From the NCBI GenBank assembly GCA_905235165.1, contig CAJOKK010000008.1:1-17500 (forward strand): 17,500 nt of DNA, read 5' to 3'. This DNA comes from an uncultured Atopobiaceae bacterium. GTDB taxonomy: Bacteria; Actinomycetota; Coriobacteriia; Coriobacteriales; Atopobiaceae. The position numbers and the translations under genes were made by a program. The notes beneath the pieces were generated by a model. That model did no database searches, had not been told where the DNA came from, and saw nothing but the letters and a program-made list of their open reading frames with translations. Below, in pieces: positions 7,361 through 12,855 of this stretch; position 1 is the stretch's first letter; every line of letters starts with the position of its first letter.

Positions 7361-8299
7361 ATGATCTTGACCGTTACCCTCAATGCCTCTATCGACAAGG
7401 CCTACCACATGACAGACGCCATCTGCACGGGCACGGTCATGCGCGTTGCGCGCACCGTGAACTCCGCAGGCGGCAAGGGCCTCAATGTCGCGCGGGTGGC
7501 GGCCCTCTGCGGCGCCGAGGTGAAGGCCACGGGCCTGGTGGGTGGTCACAACGGCAGCTACCTCGAGAGCCTGCTCGATGCAGACGGCATTTCCCACGAG
7601 TTTGGCCACATCGCGGGCGAGACGAGGAGCTGCATCAACGTGCTCGACCCCAAGTATGGGTCCACTGAGTTTCTCGAGGCGGGTCCCGAGGTGACGGCCG
7701 AGGAGGGCGACGCCTTCTGCGCCCTCTTCGAGCGGCTGGTGGGGGAGAGCGACGTGGTGACGCTTTCGGGCAGCGCTCCGGCGGGCCTCTCCAAGGACAT
7801 CTACGCCCGCTTGGTCGAGCGTGTGCGAGCGGCGGGCAAGGACGTTATTCTCGACACGAGCGGCGAGTTGCTGCGTCAGGGCATGGCGGCTCGTCCCAGC
7901 ATGATTAAGCCCAACAAGGACGAGATCGAGGCCCTCTACCAGATTAAGCTTGAGTCGCGCTCCGACGCCGTTGCCTGGGCGCGCCGCGTTCGCGAGGAGG
8001 AGGGCATCGCCAACGTCGTGGTGTCGCTGGGCGCGGACGGCGCCCTGCTCGCCTGTGAGGAGGGCGTGTTCATTGGCGTGTCTCCCAGCGTCGAGGTGGT
8101 CAACACCGTTGGCTGCGGTGACTCCATGGTGGCCGCCTTTGCCGTTGCCTTCGAGCGCGCGATGTCGGTGAACGAGGCTTTGGCCTATGCCATCTCGGTC
8201 GCAACCGCCAATGCGCTTACGCCAAATACAGGGGGTTTTGACCCCGCGAGCCAGGCGGAGCTCTACGAGAAGGTGGTCGTCACGAGGGTCGATCGATAG
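7361..8299 (+). CDS. PfkB-family sugar-phosphate kinase (1-phosphofructokinase/tagatose-6-phosphate kinase type)
   Basis: A 312-aa ribokinase-fold kinase of the 1-phosphofructokinase/LacC subfamily. Visible motifs are the N-terminal MILTVTLNASIDKAYHM, GGKGLNVAR (37-45, the first PfkB signature, sugar-phosphate side), SLGADGAL (222-229, ATP side), and VNTVGCGDSMVAAF with catalytic Asp254 in a GCGD variant of GAGD. Next to gatD, the likely substrate is tagatose-6-phosphate, giving tagatose-1,6-bisphosphate; fructose-1-phosphate is the main alternative, and sequence alone does not decide. AAGGAG (7350-7355) lies 5 nt before the ATG. No aldolase gene follows. Confidence 0.88.
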   Translation: MILTVTLNASIDKAYHMTDAICTGTVMRVARTVNSAGGKGLNVARVAALCGAEVKATGLVGGHNGSYLESLLDADGISHEFGHIAGETRSCINVLDPKYGSTEFLEAGPEVTAEEGDAFCALFERLVGESDVVTLSGSAPAGLSKDIYARLVERVRAAGKDVILDTSGELLRQGMAARPSMIKPNKDEIEALYQIKLESRSDAVAWARRVREEEGIANVVVSLGADGALLACEEGVFIGVSPSVEVVNTVGCGDSMVAAFAVAFERAMSVNEALAYAISVATANALTPNTGGFDPASQAELYEKVVVTRVDR

Positions 8300-8411
8300 T
8301 CCCGTGTTTCGGTACTGCAACGCGAAAACGAGAATTTCATACGAACGGGTGGCTCTCGGCTATCATTCACCTCGTCTAATGACACCTCTCGCCGAATTAA
8401 GGAGGCAGCAC

Positions 8412-9503
8412 ATGTCCCGTGTTTACAATTTCTCTGCCGGTCCCGCCGTGCTTCCCGAAGAGGTTCTGCGCGAGTGTTCTGAGGAGATGCTCGACTACCG
8501 TGGTTGCGGTATGTCCGTCATGGAGATGAGCCATCGCTCGAAGATGTTCCAGCAGATCATCGACGATGCCGAGGCCGATCTTCGCACCCTCATGAACATC
8601 CCGGAGAACTACAAGGTCCTCTTCCTGCAGGGTGGCGCCTCTCAGCAGTTCGCGGCTGTGCCCCTGAACCTCTGCTCGCTTCCCGGCGCCAGCGGCAAGG
8701 CCGACTACATCCTCACGGGCATGTGGGCCAAGAAGGCGCACGCCGAGGCCGCCCGCTTCATTGACGCGCAGGTGGTTGCCTCCAGCGCCGACGAGACCTT
8801 CTCCTACATTCCCGACTGCTCCGACCTCGCCATTCGTGACGATGCCGACTACGTCTACATCTGCGAGAACAACACCATCTACGGTACGGTCTACCACGAG
8901 CTGCCCAACACCAAGGGCAAGGTGCTCGTCTCCGACGTGAGCTCCATGTTCCTCTCCCAGCCGCATGACGTCGAGAAGTACGGCGTCATCTACGGCGGCG
9001 TGCAGAAGAACGTCGGCCCCGCCGGCCTCGTGATCTCGGTCATCCGCGAGGACCTCGTTCCCGAGGGCCAGGTCGACGGCTGCCCCACCATGCTCAACTG
9101 GCGCACGCAGGTCGATGCCGGCTCCATGTACAACACGCCCAACTGCTGGGCCATCTACGTCTGCGGCAAGGTCTTCAAGTGGGTCCTCAACAAGGGTGGC
9201 CTCACCGAGATGGCTGCGCTCAACCAGGCCAAGGCCAAGATCCTCTACGACTTCCTCGACAGCTCCGAGCTCTTCAAGGGCACCGTCCGCCCCGAGGACC
9301 GCTCGCTCATGAACGTTCCCTTCGTCACCGGCGATGCCGACCTCGACGCCGAGTTCGTCAAGGCCTCGCAGGCTGCCGGCCTTGAGAACCTCAAGGGCCA
9401 TCGTTCGGTTGGTGGCATGCGTGCCTCCATCTACAACGCCATGCCCGTCGAGGGTGTCGAGACGCTCGTTGCCTTCATGAAGGACTTCGAGGCCAAGCAC
9501 TAA
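8412..9503 (+). CDS. serC: Phosphoserine aminotransferase
   Basis: A 363-aa class V PLP-dependent aminotransferase that converts 3-phosphohydroxypyruvate and glutamate to O-phosphoserine and 2-oxoglutarate. The start MSRVYNFSAGPAVLPEEVL, the stretch GGASQQFAAVPLNL and the PLP-binding lysine Lys199 in YGGVQKNVGPAG are characteristic, as is the C-terminal HRSVGGMRASIYNAMP. The length matches E. coli SerC (about 362 aa). ATG 8412 is chosen over upstream in-frame starts because AAGGAGG (8399-8405) sits 6 nt before it and the family N-terminus begins there. The 112-nt gap upstream holds a possible -10 TATCAT (8361-8366) without a convincing -35. serA follows after 89 nt. Confidence 0.97.
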   Translation: MSRVYNFSAGPAVLPEEVLRECSEEMLDYRGCGMSVMEMSHRSKMFQQIIDDAEADLRTLMNIPENYKVLFLQGGASQQFAAVPLNLCSLPGASGKADYILTGMWAKKAHAEAARFIDAQVVASSADETFSYIPDCSDLAIRDDADYVYICENNTIYGTVYHELPNTKGKVLVSDVSSMFLSQPHDVEKYGVIYGGVQKNVGPAGLVISVIREDLVPEGQVDGCPTMLNWRTQVDAGSMYNTPNCWAIYVCGKVFKWVLNKGGLTEMAALNQAKAKILYDFLDSSELFKGTVRPEDRSLMNVPFVTGDADLDAEFVKASQAAGLENLKGHRSVGGMRASIYNAMPVEGVETLVAFMKDFEAKH

Positions 9504-9521
9504 AGCTAGGAATCATCATGT

Positions 9522-9546
9522 CGGCCCGCCCCTCGCTGGCGGGCCG
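9522..9546 (+). other. Hairpin between serC and serA
   Basis: A perfect 9-bp stem pairs CGGCCCGCC (9522-9530) with GGCGGGCCG (9538-9546) around a 7-nt loop, followed by CCTTTGTC with only three T in a row. It lies in the 89-nt serC-serA gap, before the serA ribosome binding site. It may be a weak terminator/attenuator or an mRNA-stability element. Confidence 0.45.
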
Positions 9547-9577
9547 CCTTTGTCAGCTTGCTCCATTGATGAGATAT

Positions 9578-9583
9578 GAGGAG
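9578..9583 (+). promoter_or_regulatory. Ribosome binding site deciding the serA start
   Basis: GAGGAG lies 9 nt before ATG 9593. In-frame ATGs at 9518 and 9569 lack a Shine-Dalgarno sequence, and the one at 9518 would place the inter-gene hairpin inside the coding region. Confidence 0.7.
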
Positions 9584-9592
9584 AACATCGCC

Positions 9593-10759
9593 ATGTACCA
9601 GGTCCACTGCTTGAACAACATCGCCAAGGTCGGCACCGATCGTCTGGGTGAGGGCTTCTCCCTGACCGACGAGTTCGAGGCCGCCAACGCCATCATGGTC
9701 CGCTCCGCCAGCCTGCACGACATCGAGCTGCCGAGCGACCTTCTCGCCATCGCGCGTGCCGGCGCCGGCGTGAACAACATCCCCATCGAGCAGTGCGCCG
9801 AGCAGGGCGTCGTGGTCTTCAACACCCCGGGCGCCAACGCCAACGCCGTGAAGGAGATGGTCCTTTCCGGCATGCTCCTCGCGGCGCGTGACGTCGTGGG
9901 CGGCATCGAGTGGGTCAAGGAGAACAGCGACGACCCCAACATCGGCAAGCAGGCCGAGAAGGCCAAGAAGGACTTCGCCGGCACCGAGCTGGCCGGCAAG
10001 AACCTCGGCGTCATCGGCCTCGGTGCCATCGGTGCCATGGTGGCCAACGCCGGCCGCAGCCTGGGCATGCACGTCTATGGCTACGACCCCTACCTCTCGA
10101 TCAAGTACGCCTGGAGCCTCGATCGCCACGTGCGCAACGTCGCCAGCCTGAACGACATCTTCGCCAACTGCGACTACATCTCCATTCACGTGCCCGCTAA
10201 CGAGAAGACCAAGGGCATGATCGGCCGCGACGAGATTGCCGCCATGAAGGACGGCGTCGTTCTTCTCAACTACGCCCGCGATGTGCTCGTTGACGAGATC
10301 GCCGTTTCTGAGGCCCTGCAGACCGGCCACATCCACCGCTACATGACGGACTTCGCCAACTCGGTGACCACCCAGATGAAGCACGCCGTCGTGACGCCGC
10401 ACCTCGGCGCTTCCACCAAGGAGGCCGAGGACAACTGCGCCATCATGGCCGCCGACGAGCTTCGCGACTACCTGCTCTACGGCAACATCGAGAACTCCGT
10501 CAACTTTGAGCGCGTCAACCTCGGCCCCATTACGTCCGGCGTGCGCATTGCGCTCTTCCACAAGAACATCCCCACGATGATCGGCCAGATCACCGGCCTT
10601 ATCTCCGAGGCCAACGTCAATATCGACAACATGTCCGACAAGAGCCGTGGTTCGGTGGCCTACTCGCTCATCGACATCACCGGCGAGGTCGACGATACGC
10701 TCGTTGAGCGCCTGGCGGCGATTGACGGCGTCATCCGCGTCCGAATCCTTCGCGGCTAG
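9593..10759 (+). CDS. serA: D-3-phosphoglycerate dehydrogenase (short form with ACT domain)
   Basis: A 388-aa D-2-hydroxyacid dehydrogenase that oxidises 3-phosphoglycerate to 3-phosphohydroxypyruvate, the first committed step of serine synthesis and the step before SerC. The N-terminal substrate half contains VRSASLHDIELPSDL and IARAGAGVNNIPIEQC. The nucleotide-binding motif GLGAIG is at 142-147, followed by YGYDPY, and the catalytic His270 is in VTPHLGASTKEAEDN. The C-terminal approximately 75 residues (VRIALFHKNIPTMIGQITGL onward to IRVRILRG) form an ACT regulatory domain, expected to bind serine or another amino acid. There is no long intervening domain, so this is the compact type. The start follows the ribosome binding site and the conserved MYQVHCLNNIAKVG beginning. 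A strong terminator follows the stop. Confidence 0.95.
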   Translation: MYQVHCLNNIAKVGTDRLGEGFSLTDEFEAANAIMVRSASLHDIELPSDLLAIARAGAGVNNIPIEQCAEQGVVVFNTPGANANAVKEMVLSGMLLAARDVVGGIEWVKENSDDPNIGKQAEKAKKDFAGTELAGKNLGVIGLGAIGAMVANAGRSLGMHVYGYDPYLSIKYAWSLDRHVRNVASLNDIFANCDYISIHVPANEKTKGMIGRDEIAAMKDGVVLLNYARDVLVDEIAVSEALQTGHIHRYMTDFANSVTTQMKHAVVTPHLGASTKEAEDNCAIMAADELRDYLLYGNIENSVNFERVNLGPITSGVRIALFHKNIPTMIGQITGLISEANVNIDNMSDKSRGSVAYSLIDITGEVDDTLVERLAAIDGVIRVRILRG

Positions 10760-10778
10760 TACGCACCACGAGCCCTTC

Positions 10779-10813
10779 GGCCGCGGCGACCAAGCAGGTC
10801 CCGCGGCCTTTTT
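10779..10813 (+). terminator. Intrinsic terminator after serA
   Basis: GGCCGCGG (10779-10786) pairs perfectly with CCGCGGCC (10801-10808). The stem continues as GACC/GGTC (10788-10791 with 10797-10800) across a one-base bulge to a 5-nt loop, and is followed immediately by TTTTT (10809-10813). This is a convincing rho-independent terminator lying between serA and the DUF1015 gene. Confidence 0.82.
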
Positions 10814-10840
10814 CATCACCTTCGTTGAGAGGAACTTTGC

Positions 10841-12067
10841 ATGCGCGTCATGCCCATCACGTGCTTCCGTCCGACCGCCGAGCGTGCTGGAGACTTCTCC
10901 GCGCCGCCGTACGACGTCTTCGATGACGCCCAGGCACGTGCCTACGTTGCCGAGCATCCCGACTCCTTCATGGCCATCGACCGTCCTGAGACGGCCTTCG
11001 GCCCCGAGCAGGATCCCTACGCTCCCGAGGTCTACCAGCATGCGCTGGAGCTCCTGCGCGAGCGCGTGCAAGACCAGACCCTGCTTCGCGAGGAGTCTGA
11101 GTGCCTCTTCGTCTATCGCATGAGCGTTGACGGGCACGACCAGACGGGCATCCTGGCCGCCGTGGCCGTGGACGACTACCTTGAGGGCGCCGCCCTTCGC
11201 CACGAGCAGGTGCGCGAGGAGAAGGTGGCCGACCGCAAGCGCCATATGGAGACGGTGGGCGCTCAGACCAGCCCGTCTCTGCTCATCTATCCTGATGACC
11301 CCACGATTGACATGCTCGTTGGCCTTGCCTGCTCGGCCACGCCCCTCTACGACTTCACCGACGAGGACGGCGTTCGCCACACGGTCTGGCGTTTGGCCCG
11401 CGAGGCTGCTGTCGAGGCCCTGTGCGCGACCTTCGGACAGGTGCCGCGTTCTTACGTGGCGGACGGCCATCACCGCGCCGCTGCTTCGGCCCGCATCTGC
11501 CAGGAGGCCCGTGAGGCGGGGAAGAGTGCTGGTGCCAGCGAGTCCTTCTTGGCGATTCTCTATCCGGCAAGCGCCATGCGCGTGCTGGCCTACAACCGCG
11601 TCGTCTCCGATGCCGCTGGCATGAGCGAAGACGAGCTCGTTGAGGCGATCCGCGCGGCGGGCGTTGAGGTGGGCCCTGCCCAGAAGGAGGCTTTCGAGCC
11701 TGCTGAGGAAGGCACGGTGAGCATGTACGCCTTCGGCTCTTGGCGTGCCCTGCGCTTCCTCGACGTGCCTGCGGCCGACGATGACCCCACGGCCGCGCTT
11801 GACGTGTCGCTTCTCCAGCGTCGTGTGCTCGCGCCCGTCCTTGGCATTGAGGACCCGACTGCCGACAAGCGCATCCGCTTCGTGAGCGGCGCCGAGGGCA
11901 CGCAGGCCCTGGAGCGCCTGGCGGGTACGGAGGGCGTGGCCTTCTTCATGTATCCCACTTCGGTCGAGGCCCTCATGCGCGTCTCCGATGCTGGCCTTCT
12001 CATGCCGCCCAAGTCTACGTGGTTTGCTCCCAAGCCCCGCAGCGGCCTCTTCCTGCGCAAGATCTAA
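10841..12067 (+). CDS. DUF1015 family protein of the serine cluster
   Basis: A 408-aa soluble protein with no signal peptide or membrane segment. It is recognised as DUF1015 by SAPPYDVFDD near the N-terminus (about 19-28), VADGHHRAAAS with Asp208-Gly-His-His-Arg212 in the centre, and the C-terminal MPPKSTWFAPKPRSGLFLRKI. The length is typical for the family. Its biochemical role is not one I can state as established. DUF1015 genes commonly sit beside serA and serC, as here, and no serB-like phosphatase is in the window, so a role in serine or phosphoserine metabolism is a reasonable inference. The DGHHR motif resembles the Gx(H)HR loop of ParB/sulfiredoxin-fold nucleotide-using enzymes, including the archaeal free-serine kinase. 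GAGAGGA (10827-10833) lies 7 nt before ATG 10841. A terminator separates it from serA. Confidence 0.9.
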   Translation: MRVMPITCFRPTAERAGDFSAPPYDVFDDAQARAYVAEHPDSFMAIDRPETAFGPEQDPYAPEVYQHALELLRERVQDQTLLREESECLFVYRMSVDGHDQTGILAAVAVDDYLEGAALRHEQVREEKVADRKRHMETVGAQTSPSLLIYPDDPTIDMLVGLACSATPLYDFTDEDGVRHTVWRLAREAAVEALCATFGQVPRSYVADGHHRAAASARICQEAREAGKSAGASESFLAILYPASAMRVLAYNRVVSDAAGMSEDELVEAIRAAGVEVGPAQKEAFEPAEEGTVSMYAFGSWRALRFLDVPAADDDPTAALDVSLLQRRVLAPVLGIEDPTADKRIRFVSGAEGTQALERLAGTEGVAFFMYPTSVEALMRVSDAGLLMPPKSTWFAPKPRSGLFLRKI

Positions 12068-12114
12068 GACGCGTACGAGTGCCCAGCTCCAGGGGGCGCC
12101 TCCGGGCGGCTCCG

Positions 12115-12230
12115 CCATTTTGTGACAGAACAGGCCGAGAAATGTCGCAAATTGGCTGAGGCGGTAAGCAGCCTAGTAATTCTCCCCAACCAATTTGCGA
12201 CATTTCTCGGCCTGTTCTGTCACAAAATGG
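12115..12230. repeat. Perfect 41-bp inverted repeat with 34-nt loop
   Basis: Bases 12115-12155 are the exact reverse complement of 12190-12230, 41 of 41 positions, separated by 34 nt. The left arm begins CCATTTTGTGACAGAACAGG and ends CGCAAATTGG. Each arm is itself nearly symmetric: TTGTGACA (12120-12127) opposes TGTCGCAA (12143-12150), 7 of 8 complementary. Two alternative folds are therefore possible: one long 41-bp hairpin, or two smaller hairpins. The loop contains a minor AGGC/GCCT stem (12159-12162 with 12171-12174). No T-tract follows, no transposase is nearby and no target-site duplication is obvious. It could be a MITE-like or REP-like element, a bidirectional terminator, or a protein-binding cruciform. 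Confidence 0.95.
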
Positions 12231-12376
12231 TAGATTGCCAGGTGGCTGCCACCACTATCCTTGGGTCCATCGAAGGCGCTCACGGTGGTGTGAAAGACTT
12301 TTGCCGAAACGTGGATTGTCTTCGTCCTAAAAGGGTAGACAGTAGGCATGTTGAAAGGCGATCGATACCTCTTTGG

Positions 12377-12382
12377 AAGGAG
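12377..12382 (+). promoter_or_regulatory. Ribosome binding site deciding the phasin-like gene start
   Basis: AAGGAG lies 7 nt before ATG 12390. The in-frame ATG at 12348 has no comparable site, so the shorter protein is preferred. Confidence 0.75.
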
Positions 12383-12389
12383 TACCCCC

Positions 12390-12749
12390 ATGGCTACTAT
12401 CGACGATCTTACTGAGAGCTTCCGCAAGGTCTTCCTCATCGGCGTCGGCAGCGTCGCTACTGGCTTTGAGAAGTCGCAGGAGCTTATCGACGACCTTGTG
12501 AGCAAGGGCGAGATTACCTTGGAGCAGGGCAAGGAACTCAATGCCGAGCTGAGCCGCAAGGTCAAGGAGACCGTTAACGAGACCGTTAACGACACTTCCG
12601 AGGCTGCCCTGCGTTCGCGTCTGAAGAACATGACTCCCGAGCAGCGCGTGGAATGGCTGAAGCGCGCCAACCAGATCGTCGACGACATCGATGCCGAGAC
12701 CGTTGAGGTTGAGGTCGAAGACGCCAGCGAAGACGACGCCGACAAGTAA
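12390..12749 (+). CDS. Phasin-family-like small helical protein
   Basis: A 119-aa protein, predicted all-helical and strongly charged. The N-terminal half (IDDLTESFRKVFLIGVGSVATGFEKSQELIDDLVSKGEITLEQGKELNAEL) has the pattern of phasin / poly(3-hydroxyalkanoate) granule-associated proteins: an amphipathic helix, a short hydrophobic GVGS turn, and then a 'KGE.T.EQGK' heptad-rich stretch. The middle is a likely coiled coil with a direct short repeat KETVNETVND, and the C-terminus is very acidic (VEVEVEDASEDDADK). It has no signal peptide. Phasin-like proteins of this size often precede ABC1/UbiB-family genes, as here, which suggests a joint role at a lipid or membrane surface rather than in storage granules. 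No PHA synthase is visible. The family call is moderate; the exact function is unknown. Confidence 0.75.
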   Translation: MATIDDLTESFRKVFLIGVGSVATGFEKSQELIDDLVSKGEITLEQGKELNAELSRKVKETVNETVNDTSEAALRSRLKNMTPEQRVEWLKRANQIVDDIDAETVEVEVEDASEDDADK

Positions 12750-12788
12750 CGAACCCATGGCGTCAGAGCTTAACGATAGCCAGGTTTA

Positions 12789-12814
12789 CGAGGGGGTCGG
12801 AAACGACCCCCTCG
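12789..12814 (+). other. 11-bp GAAA-capped hairpin between phasin-like gene and ABC1 kinase
   Basis: CGAGGGGGTCG (12789-12799) pairs perfectly with CGACCCCCTCG (12804-12814) around a GAAA tetraloop (12800-12803), a very stable RNA hairpin. No T-run follows. It sits between the phasin-like stop codon (12749) and the preferred ABC1 start (12856). It may set relative expression by partial termination, or protect the upstream mRNA 3' end. Confidence 0.75.
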
Positions 12815-12840
12815 GTGGATGGCAAGGAACAACGCAAAGC

Positions 12841-12848
12841 GAGAAGAG
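12841..12848 (+). promoter_or_regulatory. Ribosome binding site supporting the ABC1 kinase start at 12856
   Basis: The purine-rich GAGAAGAG lies 7 nt before ATG 12856. The alternative in-frame ATG at 12757 has no good Shine-Dalgarno sequence and would put the strong GAAA hairpin inside the coding sequence. Confidence 0.5.
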
Positions 12849-12855
12849 CCACTCC

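Larger units (their letters stand above)
12068..12389. other. 322-bp gene-free stretch between the DUF1015 gene and the phasin-like gene
   Basis: The stretch is dominated by the perfect 41-bp inverted repeat at 12115-12230. Upstream of it, 12068-12114 is GC-rich without a clear stem. Downstream, 12231-12389 should hold the promoter of the phasin-like gene: a TTGTCT at 12316-12321 and TAGACA at 12336-12341 are spaced only 14 bp apart, so I do not call a promoter. An open frame of about 60 codons from the ATG at 12227 has no ribosome binding site and resembles no family; I do not consider it a gene. Confidence 0.6.

Noticed and set aside
4369..7398. Open frame of about 1009 codons on the minus strand, antisense to gatB, gatC and gatD
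   Set aside because: It overlaps three genes with clear family motifs, has a low-complexity composition rich in H, D, G, A and V as expected from antisense reading of C/G-ending codons, and shows no recognisable domain or ribosome binding site.
8334..8366. serC promoter (TATCAT with an upstream TTTCA-type box)
   Set aside because: The -10-like hexamer is acceptable, but no -35 lies at 16-18 bp; it is too weak to list as a feature.
9506..12118. Open frame of about 870 codons on the minus strand, antisense to serA and the DUF1015 gene
   Set aside because: It has the same antisense composition artefact in GC-rich DNA; both sense-strand genes are well supported.
12115..12230. Classical phase-variable invertible promoter
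   Set aside because: The 34-nt segment between the arms is short for a promoter inverton, no recombinase is nearby, and no convincing promoter is seen in the loop; kept only as a testable alternative.
12227..12415. Small open frame downstream of the 41-bp inverted repeat
   Set aside because: It has no Shine-Dalgarno sequence, begins inside the repeat arm, overlaps the phasin-like gene start in another frame, and resembles no known family.
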